DNA of 64,000 nucleotides from contig CAYQME010000007.1 of NCBI GenBank assembly GCA_964418645.1, positions 1 to 64,000 of the forward strand. The letters run 5' to 3'. Origin of the DNA: JAADHG01 sp964418645 (GTDB lineage: Bacteria > Bacteroidota > Bacteroidia > Flavobacteriales > Flavobacteriaceae). Made by a program: the position numbers and the translations under genes. Positions 43,092 through 52,380 of this stretch are shown here, piece by piece (the first letter of the stretch is position 1; each line of letters opens with the position of its first letter). The notes beneath the pieces are model-generated. The model saw only the letters and a program-made list of their open reading frames with translations. It ran no database searches and was not told the origin of the DNA.

Positions 43092-44675
43092 ATGATTACA
43101 GGAAAAAACTATATAGGAAATAAACGTTCAGCCAAAGGAAACAAAACATACAAAACATTTAATCCTCAATTGGATATTGAAAACGAACCTATTTACATAG
43201 AGGCTACTTCAGAAGAAATTAATGAAGCAATGGCTTTAGCTAAAAAAGCTTTTAAAACATTCAGAGTTACTTCAGGGGCACAAAAAGCAACTTTTTTAAA
43301 TGCTATTGCAGATGAAATTTTAGCTTTAGATGATGCATTGATAAATGTGTATTGCTCCGAAACTGGGCTTCCAGAAGGTAGAGCAAAAGGAGAACGAGGA
43401 AGAACAGTTGGTCAGTTACGTACGTTTGCTAATTTAGTTCAAGAAGGGTCTTGGGTAGAAGCAACAATTGATACCGCAATACATGATAGGCAACCACAGC
43501 CAAAACCAGATGTGCGAAAAATGATGGTCCCTCTTGGCTCAGTTGTGGTTTTTGGTGCAAGTAATTTTCCTTTGGCCTATTCAACCGCTGGAGGAGATAC
43601 ATCAGCAGCATTAGCAGCGGGTTGCCCTGTAATTGTAAAATCTCACCCAATGCATGCTGGAACTGGAGAGTTGGTGGCTTCTGCAATAATAAAAGCCGTA
43701 GAAAGAACAGGAATACCTAACGGTGTGTTTTCAAATTTAAATAGTAGAGGTATCGAAGTAGGTGTACAACTTGTTCAGCATCCTGAAGTAAAAGCTGTTG
43801 GATTTACAGGAAGTATCAATGGCGGAAGAGCATTATACAATTTAGCAGGACAGCGAGATGAGCCTATTCCAGTATTTGCAGAAATGGGAAGTATTAATCC
43901 AGTAGTTATACTTCCTGAAGCTTTAAGTGAAAGAGGGGAAGATCTAGCAAGAACTTATGCAGGATCTATCACTTTGGGAACAGGGCAATTTTGTACTAAT
44001 CCAGGATTAATTTTAGGAATTAAAGGAGAAGTTCTAAATAGATTTATTGAAATATTATCTGAAGAAATAGTTGAAATAGAGCCGTCATGTATGCTACACC
44101 CAAATATCATTGGAGCCTATGAAAGCAAAAAGCAAAAAACGATATCTCAAAAAGGATTACATATTGTTGCTGAATATGAATCGGAAGTGAAATCTAATTA
44201 TGCAAGACAATCAGTTACAACAGTAGAAGGGGCTACATTTTTAGAAAACACAACATTACATCAAGAAGTATTCGGACCATTTTCAATGGTAGTACAATGT
44301 GAAGATACCAATCAATTAGAAGACATTATTTCTAAACTTGAAGGGCAGTTAACAGGGACATTAATTGCCAGTAAAACTGAAGTAAAACAGTATTCAAATG
44401 TAATTTCTGCACTTCAAAATAGAGTTGGACGCATTATCTTTAATGGTGTGCCAACAGGAGTTGAGGTTTGTCCAGCGATGGTTCACGGGGGACCCTATCC
44501 TGCCTCTACAGATAGCCGGTTTACAGCCGTAGGAATACATTCTATTAAGCGATGGGTAAGACCTTTTAGTTTTCAAGATTGGCCGAATAATTTATTACCA
44601 TCTGAATTAAAAAATGAAAATCCTTTAGGAATTTCACGTTTAATTAATGGGGAACAAACAATTAATAAAATTTAA
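43092..44675 (+). CDS. 2-oxoglutarate semialdehyde dehydrogenase (ALDH family)
   Basis: A 527-residue aldehyde dehydrogenase. The catalytic cysteine is C301 in GQFCTNPG; the general-base glutamate region is AEMGSINPV and the NAD-binding GFTGSINGG is present. Its sequence resembles fatty-aldehyde/KGSA dehydrogenases. In the operon it oxidises 2-oxoglutarate semialdehyde to 2-oxoglutarate. The ATG at 43092 fits the family; an extended frame upstream is repeat sequence. The gene is 4 bp before the DUF885 gene. Confidence 0.9.
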   Translation: MITGKNYIGNKRSAKGNKTYKTFNPQLDIENEPIYIEATSEEINEAMALAKKAFKTFRVTSGAQKATFLNAIADEILALDDALINVYCSETGLPEGRAKGERGRTVGQLRTFANLVQEGSWVEATIDTAIHDRQPQPKPDVRKMMVPLGSVVVFGASNFPLAYSTAGGDTSAALAAGCPVIVKSHPMHAGTGELVASAIIKAVERTGIPNGVFSNLNSRGIEVGVQLVQHPEVKAVGFTGSINGGRALYNLAGQRDEPIPVFAEMGSINPVVILPEALSERGEDLARTYAGSITLGTGQFCTNPGLILGIKGEVLNRFIEILSEEIVEIEPSCMLHPNIIGAYESKKQKTISQKGLHIVAEYESEVKSNYARQSVTTVEGATFLENTTLHQEVFGPFSMVVQCEDTNQLEDIISKLEGQLTGTLIASKTEVKQYSNVISALQNRVGRIIFNGVPTGVEVCPAMVHGGPYPASTDSRFTAVGIHSIKRWVRPFSFQDWPNNLLPSELKNENPLGISRLINGEQTINKI

Positions 44676-44679
44676 AATA

Positions 44680-46410
44680 ATGCTTGATTTAAGATTTCTT
44701 CTAGTCTTTTTATTAATAGCGATTAGTAGTTTTTCACAGAACGAAAAGAGTAATTTAACTCAACCATTAAAAGAGATAATAAACAGCTTCCAAGATCATA
44801 AAGGTTACGACAGAAGAGATTATCCCTTAGGCCTTTTTACACGTGAATATTATAAAGCTGAAGCAGAGTTTGCGAAGTCAAAACTTGAAAAATTGTCAAA
44901 AATTAATGTTGAGGCCTTAAACGAAAACGATAAAATTTCCTTTCAATTATTAAAATTTGTGCTTCAGGAGCAGGTAGATTATTATATGTTTGAGCTATTT
45001 CTTAACCCTTTATTGTCTGATTCTGGATTTCACAGTAGTCTAAATTATTTAGTTCGTCCATTGTCAAATTATAAAAAAGCAAAAGAATATCTTAATAAAC
45101 TAAGTGCTTTACCAGATTTTGTTAACCAGCATTTTGTTAACCTTCGTGAAGGATTAGAAAAAGGAGTTTCCCAACCTCGTATTATTTTTAAAGGGTATGA
45201 ATCAACATATAACGATCACATTACAGAAAATTTCGGAAACAATTTTTTCTATTCACCTTTTAAAAGCTTACCTGAGAGTTTAACTAAGCAGCAAAAAGAT
45301 TCAATTTTAGTAGCAGCAAAAAATATGATAGAAAATATTGTGGTTCCACAGTTTAAACGTATTAAATATTTTTTTGAAACAGAATATCTGCCAAAAACCA
45401 GAACTACTTTAGGAGTATCAGATACTCCCAATGGTAAAGCATATTATCAAAACAGAATAAACTTTTACACCACAAGCACTCAATATACAGCTGATGATAT
45501 TCATAAAATTGGATTGAAAGAAGTTGCTCGGATTAAAGCTAAAATGGAGCGAATAATTAAAGATTTAAGATTTGATGGTAACTTTGCAGATTTTTTAAAA
45601 TTTTTGCGCACAGATAAACAATTCTATGCTAAAACTACAAAAGAATTACTGATGATTGCACGAGATATGGCAAAACGAGCTGATGCACAATTGCCAAGAT
45701 TTTTTAAAACTTTACCTCGAAAACCTTATGGTGTAGCTCCAGTTCCGGATGCCATTGCGCCAAAATATACTGGAGGGCGTTATATAGGAACTTCAAAAAA
45801 CAGTACTGAACCGGGTTATTATTGGGTAAATACATACGATTTGCCTAGTAGAACGCTATATACATTACCTTCATTAACTGTTCATGAAGCAGTACCGGGA
45901 CACCATTTACAAGGAAGTTTGAATAACGAGTTGGGAGATAATATTCCACAGTTTAGAAAAGACCTATATATTTCAGCTTATGGAGAAGGATGGGGATTAT
46001 ATTGTGAATTTTTAGCAAATGAAATGGGAATGTACACTACACCTTATGAGTATTTTGGACAGTTAACTTACGAAATGTGGCGTGCTTGTCGATTAGTGGT
46101 TGATACAGGGATTCATGCTAAAGGCTGGACTCGTAAACAAGTTGTGGACTTTATGGCTTCAAATACTGCGCTGTCTTTACATGAAATCAACACAGAAACA
46201 GATCGTTATATATCCTGGCCAGGACAAGCATTATCATATAAAATTGGAGAATTAAAAATTAGAGAGCTTCGTAAAAAAGCAAAATCTGAATTAGGATCAA
46301 AATTTGATATTCGAGAATTCCATGAAATTATTTTAGGACAAGGTACAGTAACACTTTCTATTCTTGAAGAACGGATAGACAATTATATTGAAATAACAAA
46401 AAATGAGTAA
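44680..46410 (+). CDS. DUF885 family secreted metallopeptidase
   Basis: A 576-residue protein with a signal peptide (about 1-18, ending SSFSQ). It has the DUF885 zinc site H-E-A-V-P-G-H-H in LTVHEAVPGHHLQ, followed by EGWGLYCE. DUF885 proteins are predicted peptidases. In a hydroxyproline operon a secreted or periplasmic peptidase could release hydroxyproline from collagen-type peptides, an inference from position. Its stop overlaps the next start by 8 bp (ATGAGTAA). Confidence 0.88.
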   Translation: MLDLRFLLVFLLIAISSFSQNEKSNLTQPLKEIINSFQDHKGYDRRDYPLGLFTREYYKAEAEFAKSKLEKLSKINVEALNENDKISFQLLKFVLQEQVDYYMFELFLNPLLSDSGFHSSLNYLVRPLSNYKKAKEYLNKLSALPDFVNQHFVNLREGLEKGVSQPRIIFKGYESTYNDHITENFGNNFFYSPFKSLPESLTKQQKDSILVAAKNMIENIVVPQFKRIKYFFETEYLPKTRTTLGVSDTPNGKAYYQNRINFYTTSTQYTADDIHKIGLKEVARIKAKMERIIKDLRFDGNFADFLKFLRTDKQFYAKTTKELLMIARDMAKRADAQLPRFFKTLPRKPYGVAPVPDAIAPKYTGGRYIGTSKNSTEPGYYWVNTYDLPSRTLYTLPSLTVHEAVPGHHLQGSLNNELGDNIPQFRKDLYISAYGEGWGLYCEFLANEMGMYTTPYEYFGQLTYEMWRACRLVVDTGIHAKGWTRKQVVDFMASNTALSLHEINTETDRYISWPGQALSYKIGELKIRELRKKAKSELGSKFDIREFHEIILGQGTVTLSILEERIDNYIEITKNE

Positions 46411-47410
46411 AAAGGCATTTAAATGTATTGATGCACACACATGCGGAAATCCAGTAAGAGTAGTAACTGCTGGATACCCAAAGTTAAAGGGTGCTAATAT
46501 GAGTGAAAAGCGTCAGCATTTTTTAAAGGAATACGATTGGATTCGCCAAGGATTAATGTTCGAACCTCGTGGTCATGATATGATGAGCGGCTCTATTTTG
46601 TATCCGCCTCATAGCCCTGAAAATGATTTTGCCATATTATTTATTGAGACTTCAGGTTGTTTGCCAATGTGCGGTCACGGTACTATAGGAACTATTACTA
46701 TTGCCATTGAAGAAGAATTAATAACTCCCAAGATTCCAGGAAAAATAAAAATGGAAACTCCCGCAGGATTAGTGAATATTGAATTTCAACAAACTAAAGG
46801 GAAAGTGAATTGGGTAAAGCTAATCAATGTAAAAAGCTACTTAGCGGCTGAAGGTTTAACAGTAGATTGTCCAGAGTTAGGAGAAATCACTTTTGATGTT
46901 GCTTATGGAGGAAATTTTTATGCCATTGTAGATCCCCAACAAAATTTTTCTGGGGTACAGAATTTTACAGCGAACAAAGTTATTCAATATTCACAAGTTG
47001 TAAGAGAAAGAATCAATAGAAAACACCCAAACACGTTTATTCATCCTGAGAACAAGACCATAAGAGATATTACTCATTTAATGTGGTCGGGTAAGCCCAT
47101 TGATTCAACATCTTCGGGACGTAATGCAGTATTTTATGGCGATAAGGCTATAGATCGGTCTCCTTGTGGTACAGGAACATCTGCACGAATGGCACAGTTG
47201 TTTGCTAAAGGAAAACTTAAAATTGGAGAAGAATTTATCCACGAAAGTTTTATTGGTTCAAAATTTATTGGTAAAATTGAAGCGGAAACTACTTTAGGGG
47301 ATAAATCGGCAATAATTCCAAGTATTAAAGGTTGGGCAAAAGTATTTGGATATAATACTATTGTAATTGACGATGATGATCCTTTTGCATATGGTTTTCA
47401 GGTGATTTAA
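46403..47410 (+). CDS. 4-hydroxyproline 2-epimerase (proline racemase family)
   Basis: A 335-residue epimerase. The two catalytic cysteines are C90 in MCGHGTIG and C255 in DRSPCGTGTSARM; two Cys mark racemase/epimerase activity rather than dehydratase activity (where the first Cys is lost). Other motifs include CIDAHTCGNP and a PPHSPENDFAI loop. It interconverts trans-4-hydroxy-L-proline and cis-4-hydroxy-D-proline, the first step of the pathway. It is coupled to the upstream peptidase gene by overlap. Confidence 0.93.
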   Translation: MSKKAFKCIDAHTCGNPVRVVTAGYPKLKGANMSEKRQHFLKEYDWIRQGLMFEPRGHDMMSGSILYPPHSPENDFAILFIETSGCLPMCGHGTIGTITIAIEEELITPKIPGKIKMETPAGLVNIEFQQTKGKVNWVKLINVKSYLAAEGLTVDCPELGEITFDVAYGGNFYAIVDPQQNFSGVQNFTANKVIQYSQVVRERINRKHPNTFIHPENKTIRDITHLMWSGKPIDSTSSGRNAVFYGDKAIDRSPCGTGTSARMAQLFAKGKLKIGEEFIHESFIGSKFIGKIEAETTLGDKSAIIPSIKGWAKVFGYNTIVIDDDDPFAYGFQVI

Positions 47411-47426
47411 TTCATAGAATTAAATC

Positions 47427-47447
47427 ATTCCTGAATAAATCGGGAAT
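47427..47447. repeat. Short palindromic repeat
   Basis: ATTCCTGA ... TCGGGAAT with a short spacer, between the epimerase and oxidoreductase genes. It is like the hairpins at 26391, 30348 and 42975. Confidence 0.5.
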
Positions 47448-47465
47448 TTCATAAATAGAATAAAA

Positions 47466-48713
47466 ATGAGTAAAAGTGTAGTGATTATTGGGGGAGGAAT
47501 TATAGGATTATGTTCTGCGTATTATCTACAAAAAGAAGGGCACCAAGTCACTATAGTGGATCAATCTAATTTAGATGGAGGTGCATCTTATGTTAATGCA
47601 GGGTATTTATCACCAAGTCACATTATCCCATTATCTGCACCAGGTGTTATGAAAAAGGGATTGAAATGGATGTTCGATAAATCTAGTCCTTTATATATTA
47701 AACCACGATTGAATTTAGATTTTTTACAATGGGTTTGGGCATTTAATAAGTCATGTAACCAGAAGCATGTTGATAAAGCAATTCCTGTAATTAAAGACAT
47801 AGCTGTATTTAGTCAGGATTTATACAGCGATATCAAAAATTCACAAGATTTCAACTTTCATTATGAAAAGAAAGGTTTGTTTATGTTTTGCCAAACCGAT
47901 AAAATGCTAGAAGAAGAAATAAAAACCGTTCAATTAGCAAAACAGGAAGGTTTAGAGGCGAGGTCAATTAGTTTAGATGAGTTGAAACGTTTAGAACCAA
48001 ATGTTGAAGTTAATGTAAAAGGAGCTACCTATTACGAATGCGATTCACATACAACACCGAACGAATTTATGGAAGAGATGAAGTCTTACTTAAAAGCTAT
48101 TGGAGTACAATTTTTTAAGAACGAAAAAGTGGAAGACTTGGAAGTTCAAGATGGTAAGATCACTTCAATATTAACAGATAAACAAACTTTAAAGGCTGAT
48201 GAATTTGTACTAACGGCTGGTTCTTGGAGTCCTTTATTAAGTAAAAAATTAGGATTAAAATTGTTGCTTCAAGCGGGAAAAGGTTATCGGATTAATACCA
48301 CAAAAGAGACAGGTATTTCAATCCCTGCAATTCTGGCCGAAGCCAAAGTTGCCGTAACACCAATGCAAGGTTTTACACGTTTTTCGGGCACAATGGAAAT
48401 TGCTGGTATAAATCATGACATTAATAAAGTTAGAGTTGGAGCAATTGCTAATGCTGCAATAAAATATTATCCAGATATAGAACTTTCAACTGAAGAAAAG
48501 TCTAAAGCGGCTTCTGGTTTGCGTCCTGTATCACCTGATGGTTTACCGTATATTGGGAAATCTGCTAAATGTAAAAACTTGACCATTGCAACAGGCCATG
48601 CTATGATGGGATTGAGTATGGCAACAGGAACAGGGAAATTGGTTTCAGAAATTATCTCGGAACAAAAACCGACTTTAAGCTTACGACCTTTCAGTCCAGA
48701 CAGAAAGTTTTAA
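47466..48713 (+). CDS. FAD-dependent D-hydroxyproline oxidoreductase (DadA-like)
   Basis: A 415-residue FAD protein with the N-terminal dinucleotide motif VIIGGGIIGLCSAYYL and the DadA/D-amino-acid-dehydrogenase body (GLRPVSPDGLPYIG, ATGHAMMGLSMATGTGKLVSE). It would oxidise cis-4-hydroxy-D-proline to 1-pyrroline-4-hydroxy-2-carboxylate, the next step after the epimerase. Electron acceptor unknown. It ends 6 bp from the convergent GNAT gene on the minus strand. Confidence 0.9.
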   Translation: MSKSVVIIGGGIIGLCSAYYLQKEGHQVTIVDQSNLDGGASYVNAGYLSPSHIIPLSAPGVMKKGLKWMFDKSSPLYIKPRLNLDFLQWVWAFNKSCNQKHVDKAIPVIKDIAVFSQDLYSDIKNSQDFNFHYEKKGLFMFCQTDKMLEEEIKTVQLAKQEGLEARSISLDELKRLEPNVEVNVKGATYYECDSHTTPNEFMEEMKSYLKAIGVQFFKNEKVEDLEVQDGKITSILTDKQTLKADEFVLTAGSWSPLLSKKLGLKLLLQAGKGYRINTTKETGISIPAILAEAKVAVTPMQGFTRFSGTMEIAGINHDINKVRVGAIANAAIKYYPDIELSTEEKSKAASGLRPVSPDGLPYIGKSAKCKNLTIATGHAMMGLSMATGTGKLVSEIISEQKPTLSLRPFSPDRKF

Positions 48714-48719
48714 AAGCAT

Positions 48720-49193
48720 TTATATATCCAAATCAGTTATATCCATTCGCATATTAATCATATGTTTTTTAAAACCTACTTTTTCATAAGCTCTTATAGC
48801 CGATGGATTCTCATCATATACATCCAGTCTAATCTCAAAGATATCTCTCTCTTTACACCATTTTAACAAAGCATCGACAATGAGTTTGTTTATTCCTTTT
48901 CCACGATGTTCTTTGGGTACAAACATAAAACCAAGATACCCAATCTTATCATGCTTTAGATAATGTCTGTCGCCTTTAATCTTTGCATAACCAGAAGCAA
49001 CAATTTTATTGTCAATTTTAACAACAAACACATCAGATGTGTCGCTGGTTATTAATTCCGAAATGTCGTAATAGCTAATTTTGCCGTTCTTAATTGTTGG
49101 ATCAATTGGGCGCTCCGCTTGAATTACACCTTGTTCAAATTCCAGTAGTGTAGGTAAATCTTCCAATATTGCTAATCGGATAATATAATTCAT
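48720..49193 (-). CDS. GNAT-family N-acetyltransferase
   Basis: A 157-residue acetyltransferase: the acetyl-CoA motif is VPKEHRGKGINKLIVDALL, with ENPSAIRAYEKVGF later. The substrate is unknown. The ATG at 49193 is preferred; an upstream frame would overlap the next gene's coding region. It is the last gene of the minus-strand galactose operon. Confidence 0.88.
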   Translation of the reverse strand: MNYIIRLAILEDLPTLLEFEQGVIQAERPIDPTIKNGKISYYDISELITSDTSDVFVVKIDNKIVASGYAKIKGDRHYLKHDKIGYLGFMFVPKEHRGKGINKLIVDALLKWCKERDIFEIRLDVYDENPSAIRAYEKVGFKKHMINMRMDITDLDI

Positions 49194-49197
49194 AATA

Positions 49198-49629
49198 TTA
49201 GCAGGATATATCAGCAATAATTTTCCATTCACCATTAATCTTCTTAAAGATAATCATAAAAACGCCATCTGCATTACCAATCTTGCGTGTTAAATGATAT
49301 TCACGCATGACAAAATATTCACCTTCATTTATTTTTGAAATGTCATTTATCTTAAAATTAAGCGTCCCCGAATGTTCATTGGTAGGATATCGCTTTTTGT
49401 AACTGTCAAGTGTTTGTTGCCATCCTTTAGTAAGACCATGACTGCCATAAAATTTGAATGAATCACTCTTCCAATAACCTTGCATAAACCCTTCGAGATC
49501 ATTATTGGACCAAGCTATTCGTTGGGTTTCTAGGATTTCTTGGATTGCTTTTTTATCTGCTTTATTATTTGTTTTGGAACACGAAAAGAGTAGTGATAGC
49601 ATGCAAAGAAATAAAAATAATTTTTTCAT
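49198..49629 (-). CDS. DUF4440/SnoaL-like lipoprotein
   Basis: A 143-residue lipoprotein with lipobox LFSC and Cys17. The body (ILETQRIAWSNNDLEGFMQGYWKSDSFKFYGSHGLTKGWQQ) fits the NTF2-like DUF4440 fold. Its function is unknown. It is 4 bp after galactokinase and 4 bp before the acetyltransferase. Confidence 0.83.
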   Translation of the reverse strand: MKKLFLFLCMLSLLFSCSKTNNKADKKAIQEILETQRIAWSNNDLEGFMQGYWKSDSFKFYGSHGLTKGWQQTLDSYKKRYPTNEHSGTLNFKINDISKINEGEYFVMREYHLTRKIGNADGVFMIIFKKINGEWKIIADISC

Positions 49630-49633
49630 GATT

Positions 49634-50785
49634 TCAGATATTTATAAGATGAGTACCTTGAGATAAAGTTATATTATATATACTACATTCTTTATTAAAA
49701 TGTTTCTGATACGATTTTTTAATAGAATCGGAATAGGCAGAAACAGCATCTTTTTTTATGAAGTTAATGGTACAGCCTCCAAAACCGCCGCCCATCATTC
49801 TCGCTCCCAAAACATATTGGGTATTTTTTGCTTTATTAACCAAATAATCTAGCTCATCACAACTCACTTTGTATTGATGTTGTAAACCCTTATGTGATGC
49901 ATAGAGTAATTTACCGAATAGTTCCAAGTCATTATTTTTAATAGCATCAAAGGCTTGAGTCACTCGTTGATTTTCCTGAATCACATAAAGTATTTTTTGA
50001 TAGTAGTCGAAGGAAATTTGATGTTTTATCGAAAATAAATCTTTTTCTGAAGCATCTCTTAAACTTTTTAGATTTAATAATGAAGCAACGAGTTCACAGG
50101 TAGAACGTCTTTCATTATATTCACTTTCAGCTAAATTATGTTTTACATTGGTGTTGATTAACAAAATTTCATATTCTCTTAAATCAATTTCAACAATTGA
50201 AGCAATCAAGCTTTGACAATCTAATAGTATTGCTGTATCTTTTTTGCCGAACATACTCGCATATTGGTCCATGATACCACATTTCACACTAGCAAAGTTA
50301 TGCTCTGCTTTTTGAGAAATAAAAATCATATCCTTTTTTGATAGACCTAATTGAAATAGTTCATTAAGTCCAAAAACTACACTATTCTCTAACGCTGCTG
50401 AAGACGATAAACCAGCACCTACAGGAATATCTCCACCAAAAACTAGATTGAAGTTTCCTATTTGTTTTCCGACTTTTTGAATTTCGGCAACAACGCCTAT
50501 GACATAATTTTTCCAATCGCTACTTGATATTGACTGTGTATTTTCTAAAGTGAAATTTAATTGCTCATTAACATCAAGGGCAATAATAGACGAATGTTCT
50601 GCATTACTTTTGTTAATTGCCGCAACAATCCCTTTATCAATCGCTGCTGGAAAAACATAGCCATCATTATAATCGGTATGGTCACCAATTAGGTTAATGC
50701 GCCCAGGAGCAAATACTAGAATAGGGTTGGTTTTATACTTGTGTTTAAAATTTGACTTTACGTGATCTATTAAATGTAGATTCAT
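49634..50785 (-). CDS. galK: Galactokinase
   Basis: A 383-residue GHMP kinase. Family marks: the galactokinase signature GRINLIGDHTDYNDGYVFP, the ATP loop GAGLSSSAALE, and MMGGGFGGCTI. It phosphorylates galactose released by the beta-galactosidase. One residue differs from the usual signature (GDHTDY for GEHTDY), of unclear weight. Spacing to the symporter is 9 bp. Confidence 0.95.
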   Translation of the reverse strand: MNLHLIDHVKSNFKHKYKTNPILVFAPGRINLIGDHTDYNDGYVFPAAIDKGIVAAINKSNAEHSSIIALDVNEQLNFTLENTQSISSSDWKNYVIGVVAEIQKVGKQIGNFNLVFGGDIPVGAGLSSSAALENSVVFGLNELFQLGLSKKDMIFISQKAEHNFASVKCGIMDQYASMFGKKDTAILLDCQSLIASIVEIDLREYEILLINTNVKHNLAESEYNERRSTCELVASLLNLKSLRDASEKDLFSIKHQISFDYYQKILYVIQENQRVTQAFDAIKNNDLELFGKLLYASHKGLQHQYKVSCDELDYLVNKAKNTQYVLGARMMGGGFGGCTINFIKKDAVSAYSDSIKKSYQKHFNKECSIYNITLSQGTHLINI

Positions 50786-50794
50786 TAGAAGAAG

Positions 50795-52375
50795 TTATAC
50801 AAAATAAATATAGACTCCTAGAACTATAACACATATAGCGATCCCTACTGTATTTAAATATTTCCAAGGCGTAATGTCAACTTGTTTTGTATATTCTTGT
50901 TGATAGGGTTCTGTACGAGGTTTGTATTTTCCTATAAGCAGCATGATAAGTACATTTAATACAAATAAAATTGCCATAACGTGTAAAAAATGAGGGAACT
51001 GTCCAACATAAACAAATCCGTCAAGTAATATATATATTGTATATAATACAACTCCAGAAATGATAGCGATTTTAGCAGCAATTGCCGGAACATATTTAGT
51101 AAGATATCCAACAACGATGATTGTTAGTATTGGAATGCTATAACAACCATTAACTTTTTGCAAATATCCGAATAACCCATCTGAAGCATACACTAATAAG
51201 GGCGCAATACACATTGATAGAATTGCTAAAACGATACCAAATGTTTTGCCTGCAAATACCGTTTGTTTTTCGGTAGCATCCTTTTTTATATGTGACTTGT
51301 AAATATCAATCCCAAATAAGGTCACAGAACTATTTAAAGCAGAATTAAATGAACTTAAAATTGCCCCAAATAATACTGCCGCAAAAAAACCAACTAAAGT
51401 CGCAGGTAATACTTTAGTAACCAACATAGGGTAAGCTTGGTCTGGATTATCTAAAGTTTCTCCAAACATGTGAAATGCAATAACACCAGGAAGCACAACA
51501 ATTAAAGGCCCTAATATTTTTATGAAAGAGGCTAACAATAACCCTTTCTGACCTTCTTTTAAGTTTTTTGCACCTAGAGCACGTTGAATGATGGCTTGAT
51601 TTGTTCCCCAATAAAATAACTGTACAAGCATCATCCCTGTAAAAATTGTTCCAAATGGAACAGAAGCACTAGGTCCACCCATTGATTTAAACTTCTCTGG
51701 ATGTGTATTAATCAAAGTTGAAATCCCTTCGCTTAAACTTCCATCTCCGATTGCCCATAATCCAAATACTGGAATCATAAGACCTCCAATTAATAATCCA
51801 ATTGCATTGATTAAATCGGATACAGCAACAGCTTTAAGTCCGCCAAAAATGGCATAGATTGAACCAATAATCCCAATACCCCAAACAGTTATCCATAATG
51901 CTGAATTTTCTGAAACACCAAGAAGTTCTGGGACATCGAACATGGTGTTTATTGCTAAAGCCCCAGAATACAATACTATTGGTAAAAGAACGACAACATA
52001 ACCGCTTAAAAACAACCCTGAAGTAATAGTTTTGGTAGCATTGTCATATCGTTTTTCCAAAAATTGAGGGACTGTTGTTATTCCTCCTTTTAAATATCGT
52101 GGCAACAAAAACACCGCTGTGATTACCATGGCAAGAGCTGCTAAAGTTTCCCAAGCCATTACTAAAATACCTTCTTTAAATGCAGCTCCATTTAAGCCAA
52201 CGATTTGTTCCGTAGATAAGTTAGTCAGCAGTAATGATCCGGCAATGACAACACCAGTTAAACTTCTGCCTCCTAAAAAATAGCCATCTGAAGACGACTC
52301 GTTTGTTTTTCGTGTTGCTAAATATGAAATGATAGCAACTAATAAAGTAAAGCCTAGAAAAGTTAAAATCTGCAT
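50795..52375 (-). CDS. Sodium:solute symporter, SSS family, galactose-type
   Basis: A 526-residue transporter of the SLC5/SSS family with about 14 membrane helices. Marks include NLSTEQIVGLNG, GGLKAVAVSDLINA and GAILSSFNSALNSSVTLFGID. Position between galactokinase and beta-galactosidase suggests it takes up galactose or lactose with sodium. The last residues carry an additional helix typical of the vSGLT group. Confidence 0.92.
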   Translation of the reverse strand: MQILTFLGFTLLVAIISYLATRKTNESSSDGYFLGGRSLTGVVIAGSLLLTNLSTEQIVGLNGAAFKEGILVMAWETLAALAMVITAVFLLPRYLKGGITTVPQFLEKRYDNATKTITSGLFLSGYVVVLLPIVLYSGALAINTMFDVPELLGVSENSALWITVWGIGIIGSIYAIFGGLKAVAVSDLINAIGLLIGGLMIPVFGLWAIGDGSLSEGISTLINTHPEKFKSMGGPSASVPFGTIFTGMMLVQLFYWGTNQAIIQRALGAKNLKEGQKGLLLASFIKILGPLIVVLPGVIAFHMFGETLDNPDQAYPMLVTKVLPATLVGFFAAVLFGAILSSFNSALNSSVTLFGIDIYKSHIKKDATEKQTVFAGKTFGIVLAILSMCIAPLLVYASDGLFGYLQKVNGCYSIPILTIIVVGYLTKYVPAIAAKIAIISGVVLYTIYILLDGFVYVGQFPHFLHVMAILFVLNVLIMLLIGKYKPRTEPYQQEYTKQVDITPWKYLNTVGIAICVIVLGVYIYFV

Positions 52376-52380
52376 AATAT

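Noticed and set aside
43429..43686. Minus-strand open frame opposite the aldehyde dehydrogenase
   Set aside because: Its composition is the complement of a real ALDH frame; no domain.
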